Part shown: positions 36,834 to 45,630 of the stretch, piece after piece
Layout: each line of letters opens with the position of its first letter
Numbering within the stretch: position 1 is the stretch's first letter
NCBI RefSeq assembly: GCF_030813795.1
Contig: NZ_JAUSUX010000006.1
Span: forward strand, 62,001 to 126,000
Direction: 5' to 3'
Length of the DNA stretch: 64,000 nucleotides
Origin: Desulfofundulus luciae
GTDB taxonomy: Bacteria > Bacillota > Desulfotomaculia > Desulfotomaculales > Desulfovirgulaceae
Notes under the pieces: generated by a model
Database searches by the model: none
Told to the model about the DNA's origin: nothing
Seen by the model: only the letters and a program-made list of their open reading frames with translations
Program-made: the position numbers and the translations under genes

Positions 36834-37832
36834 ATGAGAAAGTTGAACCGTTTCAAAGTTGCCCTGATTACAGGTGTGGTAAGCCTGGCCCTGCTTCTGA
36901 GCGGCTGCGGTTCTTCCGAAAAGAAAAACCAACCAGCCGCAGACAGCAATCAGGGGAGTAATGAGAAGCAGGTGCATGTAGCCATGGTATTAAAAACCCT
37001 GAGCAGCCAGTACTGGAAACTGGTAGCTGCCGGGGCCCAGGATGCAGCTAAGAAGTACAACGTAAAGCTCACCCTGCTCGGCCCGAACGCTGAATCGGAA
37101 GTGGTGCAGCAGGTCAACATGATGGAAGATGCCTTGACCCAGAACCCCGATGTGCTGGCAGTGGCACCTTCCCAGCCACCTACTGCCATTCCGGTTTTCC
37201 AGAAAGCCAAACAGAAAAATATTCCGGTCATTCTGGTAGACACTGACGCACCCTGGGATGACAAGGCAACATATATTGGCACGGCCAACAAAGATGCCGG
37301 CAAACAAGGGGGGGAATACCTGGCCTCGCTCCTGCAAAAAGGCGATAAGGTTGCCCTCCTTGAAGGCGCCCGCGGCAATACCGCCATGGACGACCGCATC
37401 AAAGGGGCTGAGGAGGCCCTGGCGGCCGCCGGCATCCAGGTGGTGGCCAAACAGCCGGCCAACAGCGACCGGGCACTGGGCATGAACGTCATGCAAAACA
37501 TCCTCCAGTCCCACCCCGATATTAAGGGTGTTTACTCGGCCAACGACGAAATGGCCCTGGGAGCCATCCGGGCGCTCCAGCAAAACAAAAAGAACATCCC
37601 CGTGGTGGGTACCGATGCCATTCCAGACGCCGTGAAAGCTATTATTGACGGTTCAATGGCCGCCAGTGTGGCCCAGAAACCTTACGACATGGGCTACCTG
37701 GCCGTGGAAGCAGCCGTCAAACTGGCCAAAGGGGAAACCCTGCCCAAGTACATCAACAGCGGCACTGAACTAATCACCAAGGAAAATGCCCAGGCCAAAC
37801 TTGACTGGTTGAACAAGACACTGTCCCGTTAA
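36834..37832 (+). CDS. CUT2 sugar ABC transporter substrate-binding lipoprotein
   Basis: 332 aa, ATG 36834, 8 nt after AAAGGAG. Lipoprotein signal MRKLNRFKVAL...LALLLSGC with acylated Cys25, then a low-complexity linker and a type-I periplasmic binding fold (VAMVLKTLSSQYWKLVAAGAQ, PVILVDTDAPWDDKATYIGT, GVYSANDEMALGAIRAL). Membrane-anchored receptor for the transporter. Ribose- or inositol-binding by family; inositol by context. Last gene of the operon, followed by a hairpin terminator. Confidence 0.93.
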   Translation: MRKLNRFKVALITGVVSLALLLSGCGSSEKKNQPAADSNQGSNEKQVHVAMVLKTLSSQYWKLVAAGAQDAAKKYNVKLTLLGPNAESEVVQQVNMMEDALTQNPDVLAVAPSQPPTAIPVFQKAKQKNIPVILVDTDAPWDDKATYIGTANKDAGKQGGEYLASLLQKGDKVALLEGARGNTAMDDRIKGAEEALAAAGIQVVAKQPANSDRALGMNVMQNILQSHPDIKGVYSANDEMALGAIRALQQNKKNIPVVGTDAIPDAVKAIIDGSMAASVAQKPYDMGYLAVEAAVKLAKGETLPKYINSGTELITKENAQAKLDWLNKTLSR

Positions 37833-37867
37833 CCTGTTATCAAACTTAAACCACCTCTTATGCCAAG

Positions 37868-37907
37868 GACGCCTGCCAGGTACTTCCCGTGCAGGCGCCC
37901 TCTTTTA
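37868..37907 (+). terminator. Terminator of the transporter operon
   Basis: CGCCTGC (37870-37876) pairs with GCAGGCG (37891-37897), then CCCTCTTTTATT. Confidence 0.65.
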
Positions 37908-38022
37908 TTGCGGTACAATAATTTGCGGCCTTGCCTACCAGAGTTCCCGCCAGCAAACGATGGTTCCGTAATCGTTTGAGACAGTATGACAAAAACCAAT
38001 AGAGATTTTAGTCAAAATTTAC

Positions 38023-38051
38023 TTGACTTTAAATGTAAACGCTTGTATAAT
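38023..38051 (+). promoter_or_regulatory. Strong sigma-A promoter of the second LacI gene
   Basis: TTGACT (38023-38028), exactly 17 bp, TATAAT (38046-38051). The spacer itself contains a LacI operator. Confidence 0.88.
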
Positions 38052-38075
38052 AACTACGAAGCGAAAACGTTTACG
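38034..38075. promoter_or_regulatory. LacI operators (AAACGTTT type) of the second LacI gene
   Basis: TGTAAACGCTTGTA (38034-38047) lies between -35 and -10. GCGAAAACGTTTACG (38061-38075) lies just after the start point. Repressor binding at either would block the promoter, indicating autorepression. Confidence 0.78.
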
Positions 38076-38089
38076 AGGCGTGATATGCC

Positions 38090-39121
38090 ATGACGGTAAC
38101 CATTAAAGATATTGCCAGAAAAGCCGGAGTTTCCTACGCCACAGTATCGCGAGCGTTAAACAACCGGCCGGAGGTAAGCGAAAAAACCCGCCGGGAAATT
38201 CAGCGTCTTGCTGCTGAAATGGGTTACAAACCCAATGCCATCGCTCGGGGCCTGGTAACAAGGGAGACGCTCACCCTGGGACTGGTCATTCCCGACATCA
38301 CCAATCCTTTCTTTCCCGAAGTGGCCCGGGGTGTTGAAGAGGCAGCCAGCGAGGCTGGCTATAGTGTATTCTTGTGCAATACCAACTGGGATGTCGACAA
38401 AGAACGAACTTACATTGAACTGCTTGAGGAAAAACGGGTAGACGGCCTGATCCTGGCTTCCGTAACCGAGGACGAAGAGTACCTGGCAGAGTTGCTCTCC
38501 CGCGAAACGCCCGTGGTGCTTATCAACCGGATTCTGGACCAGGTGGACACCAATTATGTGGCTATTGACAACGTTAAAGGGGCGCAGCAGGCAGTCGAAC
38601 ACCTGATATCACTGGGGCACCGTCGCATTGCCTATGTGGGCGGTTTGGAACATGTGGAGTCCACCGCGGAGCGCCTGCATGGATATCGCCTGGCCCTGGC
38701 CATTAACAATATCCCCTTTGAGGAAGAGCTGGTGCGCTATGGCAGTTTTAAAAAGGAAAGCGGTTATGAGAACGCCCTCTCCCTGCTTTCCCTGCCCGAA
38801 CCACCAACGGCCATCTTTGCCGCCAACGACATTTTAGCCCTGGGGGTGATCCAGGCCATTAAAGAAAGGGAACTGAAGGTACCGGAAAATGTGGCCGTAG
38901 TGGGTTTTGACGACATTCCCTTTGCTGCTTACGCCGAAGTAAATCTGACCACCGTTGCCCAGCCCAAATATACCATGGGTGAAATGGCGGCCAAAATTTT
39001 AATTGATGAAATCCGCAAGGGCCCCTCGCCGGAGAAAAAACATATTGTGTTACCGCCTACGCTGGTTATCCGGGCTAGCAGCGGAGGAAGGCGGGAAGAC
39101 CCCAAAAACTCTAAACATTAA
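38090..39121 (+). CDS. LacI-family transcriptional regulator (second)
   Basis: 343 aa from ATG 38090. [23 protein letters not shown], hinge helix [29 protein letters not shown], and a complete ligand domain ([22 protein letters not shown] to [22 protein letters not shown]). Likely local target: its own promoter and the tandem AAACGTTT sites upstream of the downstream catabolic operon. The operators differ from the AAGCGCTT sites of the first LacI gene, so the two regulators should have separate specificities. The ligand is probably a keto-inositol or hexuronate intermediate (inference). Confidence 0.92.
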   Translation: MTVTIKDIARKAGVSYATVSRALNNRPEVSEKTRREIQRLAAEMGYKPNAIARGLVTRETLTLGLVIPDITNPFFPEVARGVEEAASEAGYSVFLCNTNWDVDKERTYIELLEEKRVDGLILASVTEDEEYLAELLSRETPVVLINRILDQVDTNYVAIDNVKGAQQAVEHLISLGHRRIAYVGGLEHVESTAERLHGYRLALAINNIPFEEELVRYGSFKKESGYENALSLLSLPEPPTAIFAANDILALGVIQAIKERELKVPENVAVVGFDDIPFAAYAEVNLTTVAQPKYTMGEMAAKILIDEIRKGPSPEKKHIVLPPTLVIRASSGGRREDPKNSKH

Positions 39122-39238
39122 AAACTGCAACTTTCCCAAAAGAGGGCAATTGCTTGGTTTATATAAATAAACTAACCAAACAATATCTCAGAAAGTACCC
39201 CTCCTTTGATAGAAGCAATTTATTTTTGCCCTTATCCG

Positions 39239-39284
39239 TAAACGTTTTCAGCCTTCTTCAAACGTTTTCAGGTTCTCTTAAAAT
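39239..39284 (+). promoter_or_regulatory. Promoter and tandem operators of the iolM operon
   Basis: TAAACGTTTTCA (39239-39250) and TCAAACGTTTTCA (39258-39270) are repeated with a 20-bp centre spacing (two helix turns). The second overlaps a -35-like TTCAAA (39257-39262), 16 bp before TAAAAT (39279-39284). Confidence 0.7.
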
Positions 39285-39309
39285 AAATTAAACCAAGGAG
39301 GAGAAACAG

Positions 39310-40512
39310 ATGTCGCAAAAAATGCGGGCAGCAGTATTGTATGCAGACTGGGATCCTAAACCGGATTTCAAGCTAGGAGCCAAGGATATTGAAGGCAGGC
39401 AAACTTACCTTGGCAGTAAAGTCTGGCGCAATCCCCGGGTAGTCATTGAGGAAAGGGATATCCCAAAACCGGGCCCGGGAGAAGTGTTGATTGAGGTCAA
39501 AGCCTGCGGCATTTGCGGCAGTGACGTGCACATGGCTCAACCCGACGAGCAGGGCTATATCTGGTACCCGGGGCTCACCGGTTTTCCCGCCGTCCTGGGC
39601 CACGAATTTTCCGGAGTAGTTGTGGAAGCAGGCCCCGGGGCCATTAACAAGGCCACCAACCGGCCTTTTAAGGGCGGGGAAGAAGTATGCGCCGAGGAAA
39701 TGCTCTGGTGCGGCCGTTGCCAGCCCTGCGCCGACGGCTACCCTAACCACTGCGAGCGCCTGGACGAAATCGGTTTCAATGTTGACGGTGCATTTGCCAA
39801 GTACATTGTGGTTCCCGACCGGGTCGTGTGGAGCCTGGAACCTTTGAAGGAAAGGTATCAGGGCATGGATTTATTCCTGGCCGGCAGCCTGGTAGAGCCC
39901 ACCAGCGTGGCCTACAACGCTGTAATCCAGCGGGGCGGCGGAATTAAACCCGGTGATAACGTGGTTATATGCGGCGGCGGTCCAGTAGGTCTGGCGGCCT
40001 GCGCCATCCTCAAGCGCCAGGGCGCGGCACGGGTGATCCTTTCCGAACCGGAACCGGCCCGGGCGGAACTGGGTCTCAAGATGGGCGCTGATTATGTAAT
40101 TAACCCCCTGAAGGAAGATTTTGTCCACCGGGTGTTAGAAATCACCGACGGTTATGGGGCCAAGCTATACCTGGAAGCTACCGGTTTGCCCACCGTGGTT
40201 TACCCCCAAATTGAACAGGTTATCTGGGAAGCGAGGGGCTTAAATGCCACCGTGGTTGTGGTGGCCCGGGCGGACGCCAAAATGCCTGTTACCGGTGAAG
40301 TGCTTCAGGTGCGGCGGGCACAAATCGTGGGTGCCCAGGGTCATTCCGGTGAAGGCACCTTCCCGCGGGTCATTCAGAGCATGGCCACAGGGATGAACAT
40401 GCTCCCCCTGATTACCAAACAAATCACCCTGGACGAGGTGCCGGAAAACCTGGTCACTTTGCGTACCGACCGCAAGGAATGCAAGATTACCGTACGCCTG
40501 GATAAAGAGTAA
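39310..40512 (+). CDS. iolM: Zinc dehydrogenase, probable scyllo-inosose 3-dehydrogenase
   Basis: 400 aa, ATG behind AAGGAGGAG. Medium-chain zinc dehydrogenase with catalytic-zinc region ACGICGSDVHMAQ and GHEFSG, structural-zinc Cys cluster CGRCQPCADGYPNHC and NAD site VVICGGGPVGLAACAILK. Longer than usual, with an N-terminal insertion (SKVWRNPRVVIEERDIP) as recalled for the Thermotoga TM0412 (IolM) group. That enzyme oxidises scyllo-inosose to 3-dehydro-scyllo-inosose. It stands beside an IolN-like hydrolase and an IolO-like epimerase, which supports this assignment over threonine or sorbitol dehydrogenase. Confidence 0.82.
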   Translation: MSQKMRAAVLYADWDPKPDFKLGAKDIEGRQTYLGSKVWRNPRVVIEERDIPKPGPGEVLIEVKACGICGSDVHMAQPDEQGYIWYPGLTGFPAVLGHEFSGVVVEAGPGAINKATNRPFKGGEEVCAEEMLWCGRCQPCADGYPNHCERLDEIGFNVDGAFAKYIVVPDRVVWSLEPLKERYQGMDLFLAGSLVEPTSVAYNAVIQRGGGIKPGDNVVICGGGPVGLAACAILKRQGAARVILSEPEPARAELGLKMGADYVINPLKEDFVHRVLEITDGYGAKLYLEATGLPTVVYPQIEQVIWEARGLNATVVVVARADAKMPVTGEVLQVRRAQIVGAQGHSGEGTFPRVIQSMATGMNMLPLITKQITLDEVPENLVTLRTDRKECKITVRLDKE

Positions 40513-40526
40513 CAAGTGAAAAAGGC

Positions 40527-40551
40527 AGGTGGCCGTGAATTGCGGCCACCT
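40527..40551 (+). other. Intercistronic hairpin
   Basis: AGGTGGCCG-TGAATTG-CGGCCACCT, a perfect 9-bp stem between the two dehydrogenase genes. There is no T-run, so it is more likely an mRNA stabiliser or processing site than a terminator. Confidence 0.6.
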
Positions 40552-40581
40552 TGCATAAAACAAGGTGAGGAGTGCAACAAG

Positions 40582-41604
40582 ATGCAGGAAACCATGCTGG
40601 CAGCAATCTTTTCCGCTCCGGGCGAACTGAGCTTAAAGGAAGTACCTGTACCCACCATTAAAAAGGCTGATGAAGTGCTCCTGAAAGTGGAGGCAGCCAG
40701 TATCTGCGGTACCGACCTGCATATTCTCCATGTTCCACCGGGGCACCCCGGCACCATCGGCGCCATATTGGGCCATGAATATGTAGGAGAAGTCCTGGCC
40801 GTAGGCGATGAAGTTAAGGGGATAGCACCCGGTGACCGGGTAGTGGTAGATCCCAACGTCACCTGTGGGAATTGCCGCTACTGCAAAATGGGCCAGCCCA
40901 ACATGTGCGAAAACATGACGACCCTGGGTATTTTCATTGACGGCGGCTTTGCGGAATATAACGTTGCCCCGGCCAGGGCGCTGCACAAAATCAGCAAGAA
41001 AATCCCCCCGGAAATCGCCGTATTTGCCGAACCCCTTTCCTGTGTAGTCAATGCCACGCAAAAGATCGCCTTGCATCCCGGAGAAACGGTGGTTGTGCTG
41101 GGGGCAGGTCCCATTGGTCTGTATTTCACCATGCTTTTGAAAGCCGCTGGCGCCGGCAAAATCATTGTTTCCGAGGTATCGGATTTCCGCAAGCAATATG
41201 CCCTAACCTGCGGAGCCACCCGGGTAGTGGATCCGACGAGAGAAGACCTGGCGGCAATGGTAATGGAGGAAACGGGCATCGGCGCCGATGTGGTGGTGGA
41301 TGCGGTAGGGTGCCTCTTTAAGGACACACTTAATCTGGCCCGCCGGGGCGGAAGGATCCTGTTGTTTGGCCAGAATCAAAATGCCCGCGCAGAAATCGTA
41401 CAAAATGTTATCACCCGCTACGAGCTTACGGTCATGGGCAGCTTCATCGCCAAATACACCTTCCCGGCCACCATCAAGATCCTGGAAAGCGGCATTTTAC
41501 CGCTGGATAAATTAATTACCCATCGCTTAAGCCTGCAGGAAATCGAAAAGGGTTTTGCCGCCATGCGAAAAGGCGAAGCCATTGAAGTGGTAATAACACC
41601 GTAG
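40582..41604 (+). CDS. Second zinc-dependent sugar/polyol dehydrogenase
   Basis: 340 aa from ATG 40582 (GGTGAGGAG upstream). Medium-chain dehydrogenase with SICGTDLHILH, GHEYVGEV, CGNCRYCKMGQPNMC (structural zinc) and VVVLGAGPIGLYFTMLLKAAG. It resembles the threonine/sorbitol dehydrogenase group and is clearly different from its 400-aa neighbour. It may oxidise another inositol isomer or interconvert a keto-intermediate. No specific substrate can be assigned from sequence; its place in the operon implies a role in the same pathway. Confidence 0.82.
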   Translation: MQETMLAAIFSAPGELSLKEVPVPTIKKADEVLLKVEAASICGTDLHILHVPPGHPGTIGAILGHEYVGEVLAVGDEVKGIAPGDRVVVDPNVTCGNCRYCKMGQPNMCENMTTLGIFIDGGFAEYNVAPARALHKISKKIPPEIAVFAEPLSCVVNATQKIALHPGETVVVLGAGPIGLYFTMLLKAAGAGKIIVSEVSDFRKQYALTCGATRVVDPTREDLAAMVMEETGIGADVVVDAVGCLFKDTLNLARRGGRILLFGQNQNARAEIVQNVITRYELTVMGSFIAKYTFPATIKILESGILPLDKLITHRLSLQEIEKGFAAMRKGEAIEVVITP

Positions 41605-41641
41605 GGTGTTCAAATTTAAATAAATCAAAGGAGTGTTTGAG

Positions 41642-42613
41642 ATGAGCAAATGGGGTTTGCCTTTAAAAAACGGCGGGCACATGGACAAGGCCGATGGCAT
41701 TTATCTCCAGAACATGACCTGGAAGCAAATCGAAGAGAGGCTGAAAAAGAACGACATCATCATCATCCCCGTGGGAGCCACCGAGGCGCACGGCCCTCAC
41801 GCATGCATTGGCGAAGACACCTTCCTGGTCACCCGCATGGCTGAACTGGTTGCCCAAAAGACCGGTTGCACCGTGTCCCAACCCCTGTGGTGGGGCTCCC
41901 ACCCCTATCACCACGTGGGGATGCCGGGCACCGTGGTGGTACCGGAAGAAATATTCATTGGCATGCTCAAATCCATCATGGCCGGGTACTGGAACATGGG
42001 CTTCCGCAAAATGATCCTGCTTAACGGCCACGGCCAGGAATACGTCATTCCCACTGCCATTCACCAGTTTGCCAAGACCTACCAGCTACCTATGATCGTA
42101 GTCAACGTTAACTGGTACCACGCCATTCAGGATCAGTTTAAACTGAAGTCCGAAGGCGGACCCTATGAAACCAACTTCATCCATGCTGACGAAGTAGAAA
42201 CCTCCTGGTCGCTGGCCCTCTTCCCGGAAATGATCCGTATGGAAGACGCCGTAGATACACAGGTTAAAGGGTACATGCCCGAAGGACACGTGGACAAAGC
42301 GGGCAACCTGCTGCACCGCCCCATCGCCTGGTACGGTCATGTAGGTCTGGGGCCCATTGAAGTCTCCGCTTATCCGGAAGGCGTGGTTGGCAAAGCCACC
42401 CTGGCCGACGCCCAAAAGGCCATTCCAGGCATCGAAGCTTTCCTGGACTACATGGTTAAACTGCACGATGACATTCTCAAGCGTTTCCCGCCCGGAGTGC
42501 TGCCGCCCATTGAAGAGTTCACCCAGCGGCCCAGGGAAGAAGTGGAAGCCTATCTCAAAGGGCCCCTTAACGGCGGCCGGAGCATTTACGAGCTGCGCTA
42601 CCCTCCCGCCTAA
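41642..42613 (+). CDS. iolN: Creatininase-family hydrolase, probable 3-dehydro-scyllo-inosose hydrolase
   Basis: 323 aa, ATG 41642, 10 nt after AAAGGAG. Creatininase-type metal motifs: VGATEAHGPHACIGEDTFL and LLNGHGQEYVIPTAI. In Thermotoga the homologous family (IolN, TM0413) opens the diketo-inositol ring to give 5-keto-L-gluconate. The preceding IolM-like and following IolO-like genes make that function more likely than creatinine or FAPy hydrolysis. The carboxy-terminal extension (FPPGVLPPIEEFTQRPREE) is longer than in true creatininases. Confidence 0.82.
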   Translation: MSKWGLPLKNGGHMDKADGIYLQNMTWKQIEERLKKNDIIIIPVGATEAHGPHACIGEDTFLVTRMAELVAQKTGCTVSQPLWWGSHPYHHVGMPGTVVVPEEIFIGMLKSIMAGYWNMGFRKMILLNGHGQEYVIPTAIHQFAKTYQLPMIVVNVNWYHAIQDQFKLKSEGGPYETNFIHADEVETSWSLALFPEMIRMEDAVDTQVKGYMPEGHVDKAGNLLHRPIAWYGHVGLGPIEVSAYPEGVVGKATLADAQKAIPGIEAFLDYMVKLHDDILKRFPPGVLPPIEEFTQRPREEVEAYLKGPLNGGRSIYELRYPPA

Positions 42614-42621
42614 ATTCATTT

Positions 42622-42649
42622 AAGGGACCGCCGGCAACCGGCGGTCCTT
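42622..42649 (+). other. Intercistronic hairpin
   Basis: GGACCGCCGG-CAA-CCGGCGGTCC (one bulged base at the foot), 10-bp stem with a 3-nt loop, no T-run. Very stable; a possible processing or 3'-protection element inside the operon. Confidence 0.6.
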
Positions 42650-42682
42650 ACCCCGCTTTAGCGAAAAGGAGGGTAGCTTATC

Positions 42683-43489
42683 ATGAAGAAATGCATTGTA
42701 GTTTCCGGACCCACCCGCTTTGCCGCCCTGGCCTTTAAAGACGGCTTTACTGCAAGCATTCGCAAAGTGGCCCAACTGGGATACGACGCGGTGGAGCTGG
42801 CCATCCGGGATCCCCGCGCCATCGATGTGGAGGACATAGAAAAACTCCTGGCCAGCGTAAGCTTACCCGTAGCGGCCATTGGCACGGGTCAGGCATACGG
42901 GGATGAAGGGTTAAGCTTTACCGACCCCGAGGAAAGCGTACGTCAGAAGGCCATTCAACGTGTGAAAGATCACATCGCCCTGGCCGCCCGCTGGCAAAGT
43001 CAGGTGATAATCGGCCTGATCCGGGGAAAAGTCACCGCCGGTACGCCCAGGGAACTGGCCCAGTCCTGGCTGGTGGCGGCGCTGCAGGAATGTTGCGCCC
43101 TGGCCGAACAACAGGGGGTAAACCTGGTTCTGGAACCCATAAACCGGTATGAAACGGATCTAATCAATACCATTGCCGAAGCCATCGAATTAATCCGCCT
43201 GGTCGGTTCTGACAATCTGAAAATACTGGCCGATACCTTCCACATGAACATTGAGGAACCCTCAATCGTGGAAAGCATCAAAACCGCAGGCCCTTATCTA
43301 ACCCATTTTCACATCGCCGACAGTAACCGCTGGGCCCCGGGTTACGGGCATTTGGATTTTCCATCCATCATCAGTACCTTAAAAGAGATCAATTATCAAG
43401 GGGCCGTTTCCGCAGAGATTCTTCCCAAACCCGATCCTGAAACCTGTGCCGGGGCTACCATTAATTATTTAGTCAGGCTGGGTTTATAG
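42683..43489 (+). CDS. iolO: TIM-barrel sugar epimerase, probable 5-keto-L-gluconate epimerase
   Basis: 268 aa, ATG behind AAAAGGAGGG. Xylose-isomerase-like barrel with metal ligands in LEPINRYETDLINT (Glu), LADTFHMNIEE (Asp/His), FHIADSNRWAPGYGHLDFP (His/Asp) and VSAEILPKPD (Glu), all intact. It belongs to the tagatose-3-epimerase/IolE-like group. In Thermotoga IolO converts 5-keto-L-gluconate to D-tagaturonate, exactly the substrate of UxaB encoded 11 kb away. Hydroxypyruvate isomerase and IolE/IolI are alternatives, but iolB, iolC, iolD, iolJ and mmsA of the Bacillus route are absent here. Confidence 0.82.
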   Translation: MKKCIVVSGPTRFAALAFKDGFTASIRKVAQLGYDAVELAIRDPRAIDVEDIEKLLASVSLPVAAIGTGQAYGDEGLSFTDPEESVRQKAIQRVKDHIALAARWQSQVIIGLIRGKVTAGTPRELAQSWLVAALQECCALAEQQGVNLVLEPINRYETDLINTIAEAIELIRLVGSDNLKILADTFHMNIEEPSIVESIKTAGPYLTHFHIADSNRWAPGYGHLDFPSIISTLKEINYQGAVSAEILPKPDPETCAGATINYLVRLGL

Positions 43490-43542
43490 CATTTTTGCCT
43501 TCCACCGGCCGTAGTGCGTCTAAAATAAAAGGAGGGGCTCCT

Positions 43543-44193
43543 GTGCTAAAAAAACACGTCCACTTGAAACAAATCCTTGATTGTGGCATTGTCGCCGTAG
43601 TGCGGGCTGAAACACCCGGACAAGCTCTGAAGGTAGCGGAAGCCGTACGCAAGGGCGGCATTACAGCCATTGAAATCACCATGACGGTGCCTGGAGCAAT
43701 CGACGTGATCAGGGAACTGGTCAGCAATTTTCGCCCAGAGGAGATGCTGGTAGGGGCGGGTACCGTGCTGGATGCGGAAACCGCGCGCCTCGCCATGCTG
43801 GCCGGAGCAGAATTTATTGTCGGACCCAATTTGAATCCAGAAGTGGTACGCATCTCCAACCGTTATCAAAAAATCTGTATGCCCGGCGCCATGTCCGTAA
43901 CGGAAGTGGTGCAGGCTATGGAGCTGGGCGCCGACGTGGTAAAGATTTTCCCGGGCAGCATCTTTGGACCGGAAATTATCAAGGCCATCAGAGGGCCCCT
44001 GCCCCAGGCTCCCTTGATGCCCACCGGCGGAGTTAGCCTGGACAACGTAGACCGCTGGATCAAGGCAGGAGCGGTAGCCGTGGGGGTTGGCAGCGAAATT
44101 ACCAAAAAGGGCTTGCAGAACAACGACTATGACCTGATCACCGAAACCGCCCGGGCCTTTGTAGAAAAGATCCGGGCCGCCCGCCAGCAGTAA
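43543..44193 (+). CDS. eda: 2-keto-3-deoxy-6-phosphogluconate (KDPG) aldolase
   Basis: 216 aa from GTG 43543, 5 nt behind GGAGGGG. Class I aldolase barrel: catalytic Glu in ITAIEITMTVPGA, Schiff-base Lys in GADVVKIFPGS, phosphate-binding MPTGGVSLDNVDRWIKAG. Splits KDPG to pyruvate and glyceraldehyde-3-phosphate (and may cleave 4-hydroxy-2-oxoglutarate). Terminal enzyme of the pathway together with the kinase that follows. No edd gene is seen, so it serves hexuronate/inositol flow, not a classical Entner-Doudoroff path. Confidence 0.95.
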   Translation: MLKKHVHLKQILDCGIVAVVRAETPGQALKVAEAVRKGGITAIEITMTVPGAIDVIRELVSNFRPEEMLVGAGTVLDAETARLAMLAGAEFIVGPNLNPEVVRISNRYQKICMPGAMSVTEVVQAMELGADVVKIFPGSIFGPEIIKAIRGPLPQAPLMPTGGVSLDNVDRWIKAGAVAVGVGSEITKKGLQNNDYDLITETARAFVEKIRAARQQ

Positions 44194-44327
44194 AACGAGA
44201 TGATCCGGAGCACTTTTTGCGGTTATAGGAAACGGGCATGAGTACTGAAATAAAACTCCAACTCTTATGTCCAGTGCAAGAAACCGGCATCACAGCTACA
44301 CTTGCGTTTATTTAAGGAGGGTTTCAT

Positions 44328-45353
44328 ATGGCTGCCAAGGTAGTTTGTTTCGGAGAAATTATGCTGCGCCTGTCCACTCCCGGTTACCAAAGGTTTGTGC
44401 AGGCCCAGTCCTTCGATGTCACCTACGGTGGGGGAGAAGCCAACGTGGCCGTTTCTCTGGCCAATTTTGGCCTGGACGCCTATTTTGTAACCAAAGTACC
44501 CAATAATCCCATCGGCCAGAGCGCGGTAAACCATTTACGCCGGTTTGGGGTTAATACCAGCTACATTGCCCGGGGCGGAAACCGGTTGGGCATCTATTTC
44601 CTGGAAACCGGAGCTTCCCAGCGTCCTTCCAAGGTGGTTTATGACCGGGCCCATTCCGCCATTGCCGAAGCCCGGCCCGAAGATTTCAACTGGCCGGAAA
44701 TCCTGGCAGGTGCCAGGTGGTTTCACTTCACCGGCATTACGCCAGCTTTAAGCGACAATGTGGCCGAAATTACCCTGGCGGCCGCAAGGACCGCCAAAGA
44801 GCTGGGCCTTACCGTGAGCTGTGACCTCAATTACCGCAAGAATCTTTGGACACCGGAGAAGGCCAACCAGGTTATGTCCCGTCTCATGGAATATGTGGAC
44901 GTGTGCATCGCCAACGAAGAGGATGCCGAAAAGGTCTTTGGGATCAAAGCAGCCGGTTCCGATGTCATCAAAGGCGCTTTAAGCGATGCCGGTTACCGGG
45001 ATGTAGCCCGGCAGCTGGTCGAACGCTTTGGATTTAAATATGTGGCCATTACCTTAAGGGAAAGCTACTCGGCATCGGACAACGGCTGGTCGGCACTGCT
45101 TTACGACGGCAAAGAGTTTTATAAATCCCGTAAATACGATATCCGTATAGTGGACCGGGTAGGCGGCGGGGATTCTTTTGGCGGGGGCCTTATCTATTCT
45201 TTGCTGACCGGCAAGGGGCCTGAGGAAGCAATTAACTTTGCCGTGGCCGCTTCCTGCCTGAAACACACCATCCCCGGCGATTTTAACATGGTTACCGTAG
45301 ACGAGGTGGAAACCCTGGTCAAAGGCGACGGCTCGGGCCGGGTACAAAGGTAG
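44328..45353 (+). CDS. kdgK: 2-keto-3-deoxygluconate kinase (PfkB family)
   Basis: 341 aa, ATG behind TAAGGAGGG. PfkB signatures: N-terminal VVCFGEIMLRLSTPGYQRF and VTYGGGEANVAVSLANFGL (sugar site), C-terminal DRVGGGDSFGGGLIYSLL with the catalytic Asp and anion hole. Phosphorylates KDG made by UxaA to KDPG, the substrate of the preceding aldolase. It ends the operon; a long terminator-like hairpin follows. Other PfkB sugars are possible, but the neighbour genes leave little doubt. Confidence 0.92.
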   Translation: MAAKVVCFGEIMLRLSTPGYQRFVQAQSFDVTYGGGEANVAVSLANFGLDAYFVTKVPNNPIGQSAVNHLRRFGVNTSYIARGGNRLGIYFLETGASQRPSKVVYDRAHSAIAEARPEDFNWPEILAGARWFHFTGITPALSDNVAEITLAAARTAKELGLTVSCDLNYRKNLWTPEKANQVMSRLMEYVDVCIANEEDAEKVFGIKAAGSDVIKGALSDAGYRDVARQLVERFGFKYVAITLRESYSASDNGWSALLYDGKEFYKSRKYDIRIVDRVGGGDSFGGGLIYSLLTGKGPEEAINFAVAASCLKHTIPGDFNMVTVDEVETLVKGDGSGRVQR

Positions 45354-45399
45354 GTCTCCTATTGCACATTAACTGAAAACTGTTCTAAAATTAGGTGAA

Positions 45400-45455
45400 A
45401 GACGGCTGTTCCGGTGCTTGACTATTACACTGCCCGGAGTAGCCGTCTTCTTAAA
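45400..45455 (+). terminator. Terminator of the iolM-kdgK operon
   Basis: AGACGGCT (45400-45407) pairs with AGCCGTCT (45441-45448), extended by CCGG/CCGG inside, followed by TCTTAAATTTATCTTT. The rest of 45456-45630 shows no gene. Confidence 0.65.
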
Positions 45456-45630
45456 TTTATCTTTAGCTCAACTTCAGTATAATAGCCAGTTTTCTGCGGG
45501 AAGGAACTGCCGGGATAACACTTTACTTTTTCCCCGGGGTTCCTGTATTGCTTTTCACAAGCACCTCCACCATGTATACACCTTCCTTCTCCGGGCATTA
45601 CTAAAAAAAATGTTTCCGGGAGGAAGACAG

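Noticed and set aside
45418-45630. N-terminal extension of cooS
   Set aside because: The frame is open but spans a terminator hairpin and lacks a ribosome site; the CooS N-terminus starts at ATG 45631.
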